Assembly (NCBI RefSeq): GCF_022410465.1
Contig: NZ_JAJSON010000004.1
Location: forward strand, 62,001-126,000
Length of the DNA: 64,000 nucleotides
Origin: Christiangramia crocea
Lineage (GTDB): Bacteria > Bacteroidota > Bacteroidia > Flavobacteriales > Flavobacteriaceae
Reading direction: 5' to 3'
Part shown: in pieces, positions 39,192-48,181 of the stretch
Position numbering within the stretch: position 1 is the stretch's first letter
How the letters are laid out: every line of letters begins with the position of its first letter
Made by a program: the position numbers and the translations under genes
The notes under the pieces: generated by a model
Seen by the model: only the letters and a program-made list of their open reading frames with translations
The model's database searches: none
Told to the model about the DNA's origin: nothing

Positions 39192-40681
39192 TGGAGTTTT
39201 CTAATAAGCTTAAGGCTGAAGAGCAGTATTATTATCAGGCTTAAGAATGCGAATGGAAGAGAGGTGATAATAAGGAATTTCTGCATCGCAGTTAATACAT
39301 TTGAATCTGGTTTTACCTGGCCAAGCACAATTATGGCTTCACAAAAGATAAAAATAAGTACCGCCCATGCCAGGCGGTATTTTTTTTGAGGTTCCTGTCT
39401 CCCGTTATCTGTGAACATACTCAGTACGAAGATCGCTGAATCTACTGAAGTCACAAGAAAACTCACCAACAGTATTATAACTGTAAAACTCGTGAAAATT
39501 GAAAGAGGGTAGGATTCGAAAAATACGAACATAGAGGTAAACACATTTCCGAATTCTCCATTATAGCTATTCCAGGTTTCAATAAGCTCAAAAGCTGAAG
39601 TTCCAAAGACGCTGAACCAGAAAAAGCTTCCAATAGACGGAATAAGTAATACGCCCAGTATCATTTCCCTTAAGCTACGACCTTTGGAGATTCGTGCAAT
39701 GAAAATCCCGGTAAACGGAGCCCATGCCAGCCAGAAGGCCCAGTAATAATAAGTCCAGTCAGTTAAAAATTTAACCCCTGGATCGAATTTTCCAGTTGCA
39801 AGACTGAGTGGAATAAAATCTATGATATAGTGATATAATGAATTAAAGAAGTTACTCAGGATGCCAGAAACGTCCCCGGTCAAGAAGACAAAGATCATCA
39901 GGATCAGTGCGATATAGATGTTCCAGTTGGAGATTCGTTTGATTCCTTTATGCACTCCGGCCCAGGCTGACATAAATGCGAGAGAGCAAATAAGAAAAAC
40001 CAGCCCCATATTTTGTAGTAAGGATCCTGGTTTTCTTGATTCCATATGACTTAAGCCTCCTTCAATTTGTGTGGTTCCAAGACCAATGGCTGCTACAAGG
40101 CCTATTACTGTAGTAAGAATGGTTAATACGTCTACAGAAGAGCTGAAAAAACGATTCTTTTTAAAAGCTGAAAAGCCTGAACTCAATCTAACATCTGCTT
40201 TTTCAACAAAAATTGAATAACCTATCACCAGTGCGAAAAGCGCGTAGAATGCCCAGGCCGTAAATCCCCATTGATAGAAGGTATATTCCAGAGAAATAAT
40301 TTCGGCAGATTCACCGGTTTGTATGGGGGGATTCAATAGCATGTAAACCGGTTCCTGAACCGCTCTTAAAAGTATACCCGCACCCATTCCTGCAGAATAT
40401 AGCATGGCTATCCAGGACCATCGGTCAAATTCAGGAGGAGTATTTCCTAATCGAATTCGTCCGAATTTGGATAATGCAATGATCAATAGAAAAAGTACAC
40501 AGCCTAATCCCAGCCATAAGTAAAGGGTTCCAAAATATTCTCTTACCAGAAGGGAGATCTCTTCTATGCTGTTATAGAATTCAGCAGTAAATAAAAATAT
40601 GAGAATAGAACTAAGAAGCAGGATGATCGCGGAGATCGAAAAAACCTTGTTCTTAATTAAAGTATTGAAAGCTGGCTTCAA
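39188..40681 (-). CDS. BCCT-family transporter
   Basis: A 497-residue membrane protein with about 12 hydrophobic segments. It has the BCCT glycine stretch GMGAGILLRAVQEPVYM near 98-114 and the signature WAFWLAWAPFTGIFIARISKG near 312-335 with its tryptophans. Family members carry betaine, choline, carnitine or related amines. The glycine stretch lacks the exact GMGIGxxFxGVAEP form of BetP, so the substrate may differ. It is convergent with ctlX (4-base overlap) and 24 bases downstream of the SDR/DUF2867 gene. Confidence 0.88.
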   Translation of the reverse strand: MKPAFNTLIKNKVFSISAIILLLSSILIFLFTAEFYNSIEEISLLVREYFGTLYLWLGLGCVLFLLIIALSKFGRIRLGNTPPEFDRWSWIAMLYSAGMGAGILLRAVQEPVYMLLNPPIQTGESAEIISLEYTFYQWGFTAWAFYALFALVIGYSIFVEKADVRLSSGFSAFKKNRFFSSSVDVLTILTTVIGLVAAIGLGTTQIEGGLSHMESRKPGSLLQNMGLVFLICSLAFMSAWAGVHKGIKRISNWNIYIALILMIFVFLTGDVSGILSNFFNSLYHYIIDFIPLSLATGKFDPGVKFLTDWTYYYWAFWLAWAPFTGIFIARISKGRSLREMILGVLLIPSIGSFFWFSVFGTSAFELIETWNSYNGEFGNVFTSMFVFFESYPLSIFTSFTVIILLVSFLVTSVDSAIFVLSMFTDNGRQEPQKKYRLAWAVLIFIFCEAIIVLGQVKPDSNVLTAMQKFLIITSLPFAFLSLIIILLFSLKLIRKLH

Positions 40682-40705
40682 AGGAGTAGTTCTGATCTTA
40701 TAAAA

Positions 40706-42142
40706 CTAATCTTTTTTAATGCCCTTCGCAATTCTGTTGATCATACCTTCAAAAATGAAATAATGGAAAGGATACATAGAATACCAGTAAGCCCGTCCAA
40801 GTAAACCTTTTGGTCTAAAAGTCGCGTTTTGATGAAGCACATTATTTTCATCAATTTTGAATTCCAGCCAGGCTTCGCCGGGAACTTTCATTTCGGCAAA
40901 TAATAAAAGCCTTTTCTCCTCTCTGTCTGCCATCAGGACTCTCCAGAAATCAAGCGAATCCCCGGCATTGATCTTATTGGGATGGGTTCTTCCGCGCCTC
41001 AGGCCAACGCCTCCTACCAGTTTGTCCAGATAGCCTCTCACTCTCCAGAGCCAGTTTCCATAATACCAGCCGGTATTCCCTCCAATAGCCCAGATCCTGT
41101 CCAGACCTTCTTCAGGATCTTCGATTTCTATGGACTTTTTATCCTGCAAACATCCATATTTTGGAATCTGAATGTATTTGTTCAGCTCCTTTTTAAACCT
41201 TCCGCTGCTTAGGGAATCCTTCCAGCTGGAGATCACTTCATTTTGTTCGATCTTATAGAAGGCCAGTTTGATAGCTTCCTTATAATGAATAGGCTGGATG
41301 TTCAACATTTCCTGAAGTCTGGTATCTTTCGTGATTACTTCTACCGACATACTGTCTACCAGATTCTGGGCAAGCCTGTAGGATGTTGAAGTGACAAAGT
41401 ATAGCCAGTAAGAACTTAGTTTTGGCGACAAAAAAGGTACACCTATGATCCAGAGCTTTAATCCACGGACCTCGGCATATTGTTCCATCATTTCCTGATA
41501 GGTTAAAATATCGGGACCTCCAACATCAAAGGATTCATTATAACATTCCTCCCTGCAAATCACTCCGGTGAGATATTGAATAATATTTCTAACTGCAATT
41601 GGTTGAGATTTTGTTTTTACCCATTTCGGGGTGACCATAACCGGCAGTTTTTCACATAGGTCCCTAATGATCTCAAAAGAAGAACTTCCTGAACCTACAA
41701 TTATAGCAGCTCTTAAAACTGTAAGGTTAAAATTACCTTTGTACAGGATCTCTTCAACTGCTTTTCTTGACTCTAAATGCTTGGAAAGGTTTTCTTCATT
41801 GATAATTCCACTGAGATAAATAACCTGATTTACAGAAGTTTCAGCCATCATTTTGTTGAAATTCTCGGCAGCTTCAGCTTCCTGCTTATCAAATTCTTTG
41901 GTGGAACCGGTCATGGAGTGTATCAGGTAATAAGCGATATCAATATTCCTGATCTTTTCAGGTGTCGTTGAATCTTTAAGAAAATCCAGTTCAACAATCT
42001 CTACTTTTTCCTTTAGCTCGTCAATAGAGGTAAACCTGTTCCTGTTTCTAACAGCGCAAACAACTTCATGCCCCTGCTCAAGTAATTGTGGCAGAAGTCT
42101 CATTCCAATATAACCATTGGCACCGGTAAGTAATATGCGCAT
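40706..42142 (-). CDS. NAD(P)-binding SDR protein with DUF2867 domain
   Basis: 478 residues in two parts. Residues 1-290 form an extended-SDR Rossmann domain with the nucleotide loop TGANGYIGMRLL near 6-17 and the fold's YLIHSMTG region. Residues from about 320 match the DUF2867 pattern (WAIGGNTGWYYGNWLWRVRGYLDKLVGG, GDSLDFWRVL, RAYWYSMYPFHYFIFEGM). The reaction is unknown; homologues are often called NAD-dependent epimerase-like. It is upstream of the BCCT gene on the same strand, possibly co-transcribed. Confidence 0.8.
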   Translation of the reverse strand: MRILLTGANGYIGMRLLPQLLEQGHEVVCAVRNRNRFTSIDELKEKVEIVELDFLKDSTTPEKIRNIDIAYYLIHSMTGSTKEFDKQEAEAAENFNKMMAETSVNQVIYLSGIINEENLSKHLESRKAVEEILYKGNFNLTVLRAAIIVGSGSSSFEIIRDLCEKLPVMVTPKWVKTKSQPIAVRNIIQYLTGVICREECYNESFDVGGPDILTYQEMMEQYAEVRGLKLWIIGVPFLSPKLSSYWLYFVTSTSYRLAQNLVDSMSVEVITKDTRLQEMLNIQPIHYKEAIKLAFYKIEQNEVISSWKDSLSSGRFKKELNKYIQIPKYGCLQDKKSIEIEDPEEGLDRIWAIGGNTGWYYGNWLWRVRGYLDKLVGGVGLRRGRTHPNKINAGDSLDFWRVLMADREEKRLLLFAEMKVPGEAWLEFKIDENNVLHQNATFRPKGLLGRAYWYSMYPFHYFIFEGMINRIAKGIKKD

Positions 42143-42212
42143 TTGAAGGATTTGAACTTCAAATTAGAAATTTAATTATTACTTTCACTTCAGATTAATA
42201 AAACTTTATTAA

Positions 42213-42416
42213 ATGAATAACGTGCTGAAATTCGTTCTTCTAATCATTGGGATTGGACTTGTAGGGTATGGGCTGTATGATCTTTTAACACCTGAATTTT
42301 CTATAGATGCAGGACCATTACAGGTTGAAGCACATGGAGACAATACCCAGTCTTACGCTATGATCATTTTTGGGATCCTTTCTTTAGTAGGAGGCCTGGC
42401 TTTTAGAAAGAGATAA
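42213..42416 (+). CDS. Small two-helix membrane protein
   Basis: 67 residues with a hydrophobic segment at about 5-25, a polar loop rich in Asp/Glu/His (STPEF-like, then LQVEAHGDNTQSY), a second hydrophobic segment at about 48-63 and a basic end RKR. The layout is like DUF3185-type small membrane proteins, but the match is weak. No function assigned. It is divergent from the SDR gene. Confidence 0.6.
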   Translation: MNNVLKFVLLIIGIGLVGYGLYDLLTPEFSIDAGPLQVEAHGDNTQSYAMIIFGILSLVGGLAFRKR

Positions 42417-42418
42417 TT

Positions 42419-42439
42419 CTTTAAACAAACAGTTTAAAG
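42419..42439. terminator. Weak bidirectional hairpin between two convergent genes
   Basis: CTTTAAAC / GTTTAAAG, 8 bp, with loop AAACA, lies across the 3' ends of the small membrane protein gene and the facing 141-residue gene. The stem is AT-rich and the T-run is short, so the call is weak. Confidence 0.35.
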
Positions 42440-42859
42440 ATCTTCAATTTGCGTCGGTGCGTTATCTGACCTATAATCAATGATCTTTCTGAAGAATTTA
42501 TGGATACCCGGTTTATCAGCTTTTACTTTGATGAAGTAGTGATCTTTATGAATGCTGTATTCTTCTGCTCTTCCCTTATAGAGGTTCAGCTTGAAATAGG
42601 GGATTACCAGGGCATAGGTTTCCAGTAATGATCTGAACATCACTACAATTCCGTTATTCCTCATCTCAACATTACAAACATTGGCATTATTATCCAGGAT
42701 TAGAAGATTATAGATATCAATACTTGCCGAAGTGATCTGTAATTTTGGCGAGCCGGTACCCTTGAGTTTCACCCTTTCAAAAAGTGTGAAAGGCTTTCCA
42801 ACCTCTTTATTTATTTTTTCTGAAATGGCCGGCCGGTTGTAGGAAATATTCAGTAGCAT
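42434..42859 (-). CDS. Conserved-looking hypothetical protein
   Basis: 141 residues starting at ATG 42859 (MLLNISYNRP...). A longer in-frame start at 42985 would overlap the argS promoter and start, so it is not chosen. The protein is basic at the C-terminus, without a signal peptide or membrane segment, and looks like a compact alpha/beta domain (MRNNGIVVMFRSLLETYALVIPYFKLNLYKG). I recognise no family. It is divergent from argS, 111 bases away. Confidence 0.6.
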   Translation of the reverse strand: MLLNISYNRPAISEKINKEVGKPFTLFERVKLKGTGSPKLQITSASIDIYNLLILDNNANVCNVEMRNNGIVVMFRSLLETYALVIPYFKLNLYKGRAEEYSIHKDHYFIKVKADKPGIHKFFRKIIDYRSDNAPTQIEDL

Positions 42860-42922
42860 TTCTTTTTTTTTAAATATAAGGATTTGAGCACAAAGCCTGA
42901 CTCCTGAAACTTCATTTCTTTT

Positions 42923-42930
42923 TATCTTTG
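42923..42930 (+). promoter_or_regulatory. Candidate -7 box for argS
   Basis: TATCTTTG followed by CG matches TAnnTTTG. It is 40 bases upstream of the argS ATG. The region at -33 has no clear TTG. Confidence 0.5.
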
Positions 42931-42970
42931 CGCACTTAATAACAAGAAATACCCTAAAAAGCATAGGAAA

Positions 42971-44749
42971 ATGAATATTGAACAAATTCTTGCATCAAAG
43001 GTCAAAGAAGCCGTCAGAAAAAATTACGAGGTAGAACCTGAAAATATCGAATTTCAGCCTACGCGTAAGGATTTTGAAGGTGATATAACTTTGGTGGTCT
43101 TCCCTATGCTCAAGCAGGTTAAGACAAATCCAGCCCAATTAGCTGAAAATATTGGTAAATATCTTGAAGATGAAGTAGAAGAGGTAGCCGGGTTTAATGT
43201 GATACAGGGTTTTCTGAATATCGTTATAAGTGATAAGTATTATATCAATTTCTTCAATGAGGTAAAGGATAGAAAAGATTTCGGTATTCTTTTGCCACAG
43301 AGCGATGCAAGCGGGATCATGGTGGAGTATTCTTCGCCAAATACTAACAAACCCCTGCATTTAGGTCATATTAGAAATAACCTCCTGGGGTATTCGGTTT
43401 CTGAAATACTTAAAGCTGCGGGCAACAAGGTTTATAAAGTTCAGGTGATCAACGATCGTGGTATACATATCTGTAAATCCATGGTGGCCTGGCAAAAATT
43501 CGGAAATGGAGAAACTCCGGAATCTGCGGGCTTAAAAGGAGATAAGCTGGTCGGCAACTATTACGTAAAATTCGATCAGGAATATAAAAAGGAAATAGCA
43601 CAACTTCAGGAAGAAGGGAAATCTGAGGATGAAGCAAAAGCGGGAGCCCCTATTTTTGTTGAGGCTCAGGATATGCTTAGAAAATGGGAGGCCAACGACC
43701 CTGAAGTGGTAAAGCTTTGGGAGACTATGAACCAGTGGGTTTATGATGGCTTCGATAAGACTTACGATGCCCTGGGCGTAGATTTCGACAAGAATTACTA
43801 TGAGAGCCAGACGTATCTTTTAGGAAAAGATAATGTGAAAAAAGGTCTTGAGGATGGGGTTTTCTTTAAAAAGGAAGACGGCAGTGTATGGATAGATCTT
43901 AGTGATGAAGGGCTCGATGAAAAGATCGTTCTTAGAAGTGATGGTACCGCTGTTTACATGACGCAGGATATCGGCACTGCCATTCAGCGCTTTAAGGATT
44001 TTGATATCAACCAGATGGTTTATACGGTTGGGAATGAACAGGATTATCACTTCAAGGTGCTGTTCCTTATTCTGAAAAAACTGGGGTATGACTGGGCTGA
44101 TTCCCTTTACCATCTGAGCTATGGAATGGTGGATCTTCCATCCGGAAAAATGAAAAGTAGGGAAGGGACCGTTGTAGATGCCGATGATCTGATTAAAGAA
44201 ATGGCGGCTACCGCGAAAGATATTTCCGAGGAACTAGGAAAACTGGATGGCTATACGGAATCTGAAAAAGAGGAATTATATCGCATTATAGGGCTTGGTG
44301 CTCTTAAATATTATATACTTAAAGTAGATCCCCGAAAGAGAATCCTCTTCAATCCTGAAGAATCGGTAGATTTTCAGGGGAATACAGGACCGTTTATTCA
44401 GTACACCTATGCACGTATCCAGTCTATCTTAAGAAAGGCTGAATTTGATACATCTGCAGAATTGCCTAAGGAATTTCAATTCCATGAAAAAGAGAAGGAA
44501 CTGATCAAACAGGTGCAGTTATTTCCTGAAACCGTTGGACTGGCAGCGGAAAATCTGTCTCCGGCCCTGATTGCAAATTATATATATGAACTGGTAAAAT
44601 CTTTCAACTCATTTTACCAGAATGTTCCAATTCTGGGAATTGAAGATGAAGATGAAAAAGTTTTTAGGGTTCAGTTATCCAGACTAGTAGCGAATATTAT
44701 AAAATCAGGATTTAAGCTCCTTGGAATTGAGGTTCCTGAAAGGATGTAA
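42971..44749 (+). CDS. argS: Arginyl-tRNA synthetase
   Basis: A class I synthetase that charges tRNA-Arg. The 592 residues show the N-terminal Add1-like domain, the HIGH-type motif HLGH at 130-133 in SSPNTNKPLHLGHIRNN, and the MKSREGT sequence near 396 standing in for KMSKS, as is common in ArgS. The C-terminal anticodon-binding helices end in FKLLGIEVPERM, typical of the family. It stands between its own promoter box and a hairpin. Confidence 0.97.
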   Translation: MNIEQILASKVKEAVRKNYEVEPENIEFQPTRKDFEGDITLVVFPMLKQVKTNPAQLAENIGKYLEDEVEEVAGFNVIQGFLNIVISDKYYINFFNEVKDRKDFGILLPQSDASGIMVEYSSPNTNKPLHLGHIRNNLLGYSVSEILKAAGNKVYKVQVINDRGIHICKSMVAWQKFGNGETPESAGLKGDKLVGNYYVKFDQEYKKEIAQLQEEGKSEDEAKAGAPIFVEAQDMLRKWEANDPEVVKLWETMNQWVYDGFDKTYDALGVDFDKNYYESQTYLLGKDNVKKGLEDGVFFKKEDGSVWIDLSDEGLDEKIVLRSDGTAVYMTQDIGTAIQRFKDFDINQMVYTVGNEQDYHFKVLFLILKKLGYDWADSLYHLSYGMVDLPSGKMKSREGTVVDADDLIKEMAATAKDISEELGKLDGYTESEKEELYRIIGLGALKYYILKVDPRKRILFNPEESVDFQGNTGPFIQYTYARIQSILRKAEFDTSAELPKEFQFHEKEKELIKQVQLFPETVGLAAENLSPALIANYIYELVKSFNSFYQNVPILGIEDEDEKVFRVQLSRLVANIIKSGFKLLGIEVPERM

Positions 44750-44754
44750 ACTTC

Positions 44755-44786
44755 CCCTTATCTGTATAGAATATGCCAGATAAGGG
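44755..44786. terminator. Hairpin between argS and the facing 597-residue gene
   Basis: CCCTTATCTG at 44755-44764 pairs perfectly with CAGATAAGGG at 44777-44786. The loop is 12 bases. A T-run follows on the plus strand after seven bases; it lies between two convergent genes and may end both. Confidence 0.65.
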
Positions 44787-44797
44787 AAAGAACTTTT

Positions 44798-46591
44798 TTA
44801 AATTAATTGCTTTTTTAACTGGGAGATTTCTCCCTCAGAATCCAAAAGTATATTTCGGAATTGTTCTGAATTGGAGAGATAATTCTCTGCCAGGAGACCC
44901 CTGTAGTATTTAATCCCTTCTAGAAGATTATCACAAAATCTTTCATATGTTTTGACAGCTTTCGGATCAGGAGAAATATGTTGTAATACCTGTTTTTTAA
45001 TATAATCCACATATAGCTGCAATTCTTTGGCAAACATATTAGGCCGGTCTTTTCGGTCCATGATATTCTTCCAGCCGTAAATATGACCTATTATTTCCTG
45101 CAGACTGACCTTCTTTGTAAAATTGGCAATATTAGGGCCGGGGCAAATAGTTACCTCTTTTAGATTTTTAACGAATTTCTCTTTGTATTGTATTACGGCT
45201 GAATTGCTAAGGCCAACACAAAGACATTCTTTCGCCAGAACTTCACTTTTACGTTTTTCATAATCTGCTTCGGGTAACTGTGAAGCTTTCAATTGTTCGA
45301 GTTTTAAAGTCTGATATTTTTTTGAAGCAGTACAAATAGGTTTTTTTGTGAATTCGGTATTTGAAACCAGATATTTTTCAGGACAGCTGCTACCCGGACT
45401 CTCCTGAGCTATTCTTTTTAACCTCTCTTTTTCAGCGCTTGTCCCTTTTAGATAATTAAAACTTACGCCTAACGGACTGCTCTCACTCAGAACCACATCT
45501 TTATCTTTTGATTTCTGAAGAACCTTTAAAGTGTCATCCTCTACAGTGGTTGCTTCCGGGCAAAGTAAAAAAGGAGTACCCCATCCGGTACTGTCAACCT
45601 GGTAATATTTCTGCAGAAACTGATCTTCTTCATAAGTGCCGATTCCTCCCTGTGCTGTGATCTTTATGGGATGAGGCTTTTTGAATTCATTAAGGCCCAG
45701 AGCCGAGACGGATTTATTATAGATTTCGAACAGGCTTTCCTGCAGTTCGTTTTTCCTGTTTTTAAACTCTTCCAGAATAGGGCCCATCAGTGCTCCCTGA
45801 GTAGCGAAAGCATGACCTCCGCAGTTCAGGCCAGATTCTATTCTGAATTCGCTTACCCAAATGCCTTTCTTTGCGAGATATTTTCCCTGAATTAAAGCAG
45901 ATCGGAAATCACTGACCTTAATGGCGATCTTCTTCCTGAACTCTCCTAGCGCATGAGCATCGAATTCCCTGAAGCTCCCCAGATAATTAAATAACCTGGG
46001 ATTCATGCCTGCAGAGAATATGACTGTGGAATTTTCAAGATCGCTTTTGGCGTAGCCTTTAAGGGCGGTTAAAGCATCGGAGTGATCAGGAATGGGGCTT
46101 CCATTTTTATCTGAGACCTCTCTGTCTACCTTTGTCATTATATTTACTTCTATAGACCCGGCCTTTACTTCTTTTCTTAGCTCTCTTTCTATCAACTTTT
46201 TCTTTTCTGGCAGTTCTGTAGTCTTAAATTGAAGGAATTTTTTCTTCAGGGAACTTCCATCAGGTAACATTTCGAAGTATTTCACCAGATCTGAGCCAGC
46301 CTCAAAAGAAGAGTCTCGTAGTTCTTCCAGGCGCTTCTTTACATTTTTATTTATGAGGTTCAGGTAATCGGTAATTCTTTTCGCCCTGTAATCTTTTTCG
46401 CGAGTAGTGATAGGAACATAAGTCTCGTTGTTCTGTTTGTAGTAGACTCTTCTCATAACCTCAATGAGATTGTCTTCAACAATAGATAGGGCTGAGTTAA
46501 TGCCGAAACCTGCTACTTTAATTGGAGTGTCTATGGTATAGGCAATTCCCATTACAGGAATATGAAATGTATGAGGAGATTGGTCTTTCAT
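44798..46591 (-). CDS. Large protein of unknown function, possibly FMN-binding TIM-barrel
   Basis: 597 residues, soluble, no signal peptide. I do not recognise it firmly. The start (FHIPVMGIAYTIDTPIKVAG) and the stretch ITAQGGIGTYEEDQFL... followed by GWGTPFLLCPEATT near 318-355 resemble the phosphate-binding end of nitronate-monooxygenase/FabK-type TIM barrels, where GGIA and MGTRFLxxxEA occur. A following segment holds four or five cysteines (SSCPEK, PICTAS, ECLCVG near 407-467), which could bind iron-sulfur or zinc. Function is inference only. It faces argS and is divergent from ffh. Confidence 0.55.
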   Translation of the reverse strand: MKDQSPHTFHIPVMGIAYTIDTPIKVAGFGINSALSIVEDNLIEVMRRVYYKQNNETYVPITTREKDYRAKRITDYLNLINKNVKKRLEELRDSSFEAGSDLVKYFEMLPDGSSLKKKFLQFKTTELPEKKKLIERELRKEVKAGSIEVNIMTKVDREVSDKNGSPIPDHSDALTALKGYAKSDLENSTVIFSAGMNPRLFNYLGSFREFDAHALGEFRKKIAIKVSDFRSALIQGKYLAKKGIWVSEFRIESGLNCGGHAFATQGALMGPILEEFKNRKNELQESLFEIYNKSVSALGLNEFKKPHPIKITAQGGIGTYEEDQFLQKYYQVDSTGWGTPFLLCPEATTVEDDTLKVLQKSKDKDVVLSESSPLGVSFNYLKGTSAEKERLKRIAQESPGSSCPEKYLVSNTEFTKKPICTASKKYQTLKLEQLKASQLPEADYEKRKSEVLAKECLCVGLSNSAVIQYKEKFVKNLKEVTICPGPNIANFTKKVSLQEIIGHIYGWKNIMDRKDRPNMFAKELQLYVDYIKKQVLQHISPDPKAVKTYERFCDNLLEGIKYYRGLLAENYLSNSEQFRNILLDSEGEISQLKKQLI

Positions 46592-46755
46592 TGCAAAAAT
46601 TTTAAGCAGGCAAGATGAAGTATTTGTGAAACCTAAAAAATGATATTTATCATATAAGTCTCCTTCATTACAGGAAAGATTGAAAATATCCCGGGAGTGA
46701 GTGTTTTATTAGACAGCATTTTGAAATAAACTTTTTCACTTCAGCTTCAAATCAT

Positions 46756-46763
46756 TAAATTTG
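46756..46763 (+). promoter_or_regulatory. Candidate -7 box for ffh
   Basis: TAAATTTG followed by CA matches TAnnTTTG and lies 45 bases before the ffh ATG. A TTTTG occurs at 46719-46723 but is too far upstream for a normal spacer. Confidence 0.45.
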
Positions 46764-46808
46764 CAACTCGCTGCCTGGCAGCGACAGATTAAAATCACAG
46801 GAAAGAAT

Positions 46809-48137
46809 ATGTTTGATAATTTAAGCGATAAGTTAGATAATGCCTTACACGTATTAAAAGGGCATGGCCAGATCACCGAAGTTAATGTAGCTGAAACCCT
46901 TAAAGAGGTTAGGCGTGCACTTGTAGATGCCGATGTTAACTATAAAATTGCTAAAGAATTTACCAGTACGGTAAAAGAAAAAGCGCTTGGCCAGAATGTT
47001 CTTACGGCATTGAAGCCGGGGCAGATGATGGTGAAGCTGGTAAAAGACGAGCTTACCGAATTGATGGGTGGAGAAGCGGAAGGTATCGACCTTTCCGGAG
47101 ATCCTTCAGTGATCCTGATGTCTGGTCTTCAGGGTAGTGGTAAAACTACTTTCTCCGGAAAACTTGCTAATTTCCTTAAAAACAAAAAATCAAAAAAACC
47201 TCTTCTTGTTGCCTGTGATGTATACCGTCCTGCGGCGATAAATCAGCTTCATGTTGTTGGAGAGCAGGTTGGTGTAGAGGTGTATTCTGAAGAAGGAAAT
47301 CAGGACCCTGTAGCTATTTCCAAAAATGCTATTGCTCACGCTAAAGAAAATGGCCATAATGTAGTGATCATCGATACCGCTGGGCGACTTGCTGTAGATG
47401 AGGCGATGATGACCGAGATCTCGAATATTCATCAGGCGATAGAGCCTAATGAAACATTATTTGTGGTTGATTCGATGACCGGTCAGGATGCGGTGAACAC
47501 AGCCAAGGCATTTAATGATCGTCTGGATTTTGATGGAGTAATCCTTACAAAACTGGATGGTGATACTCGTGGTGGAGCGGCAATTTCTATTAAATCTGTA
47601 GTTAATAAACCAATAAAATTCATCGGTACCGGTGAGAAAATGGATGCGATTGACATCTTTTATCCTTCCCGTATGGCCGACAGGATCCTGGGAATGGGGG
47701 ATGTTGTTTCCCTTGTGGAACGTGCCCAAGAGCAGTATGATGAAGAAGAAGCACGAAAGCTTCAGAAAAAGATCGCCAAAAATAAATTCGGTTTTGATGA
47801 TTTCCTGACTCAGCTTCAGCAGATCAAAAAGATGGGGTCTATGAAAGATCTTATGGGAATGATACCTGGTGCAGGAAAGATGCTGAAGGATGTAGATATT
47901 GATGATGATGCCTTTAAGGGAATTGAAGCCATAATCCATTCGATGACCCCGGACGAAAGAAGTGAGCCGAAGATCATTAACGCGAGTAGAAAGAAAAGAA
48001 TCGCGAAAGGTTCAGGAACTTCTGTTCAGGAGGTAAATCAGTTGATCAAGCAATTCAACCAGATGGGCAAAATGATGAAGATGATGCAGGGTGGCGGAGG
48101 CCGAAAAATGATGCAAATGATGAAGGGGATGAAGTAA
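46809..48137 (+). CDS. ffh: Signal recognition particle protein Ffh
   Basis: Ffh binds 4.5S RNA and nascent signal sequences and delivers ribosomes to FtsY and SecYEG. I use the ATG at 46809 (442 residues), which starts the canonical MFDNLSDKLDNA. Features: N domain 1-95, G domain with GLQGSGKTT at 106-114, DTAGRLAVDE near 190 and TKLDGDTRGG near 245, and a methionine-rich M domain after about 300, ending in a run of Met/Gly/Lys. Usual length. Confidence 0.97.
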   Translation: MFDNLSDKLDNALHVLKGHGQITEVNVAETLKEVRRALVDADVNYKIAKEFTSTVKEKALGQNVLTALKPGQMMVKLVKDELTELMGGEAEGIDLSGDPSVILMSGLQGSGKTTFSGKLANFLKNKKSKKPLLVACDVYRPAAINQLHVVGEQVGVEVYSEEGNQDPVAISKNAIAHAKENGHNVVIIDTAGRLAVDEAMMTEISNIHQAIEPNETLFVVDSMTGQDAVNTAKAFNDRLDFDGVILTKLDGDTRGGAAISIKSVVNKPIKFIGTGEKMDAIDIFYPSRMADRILGMGDVVSLVERAQEQYDEEEARKLQKKIAKNKFGFDDFLTQLQQIKKMGSMKDLMGMIPGAGKMLKDVDIDDDAFKGIEAIIHSMTPDERSEPKIINASRKKRIAKGSGTSVQEVNQLIKQFNQMGKMMKMMQGGGGRKMMQMMKGMK

Positions 48138-48181
48138 TTCCCTTTTTTTGATTTAATACTCAACATTAACAAAACTAATAA

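Noticed and set aside
47457-47939. A 160-codon open frame antisense to ffh
   Set aside because: Lies wholly within a conserved gene; composition is that of a reverse-strand shadow.
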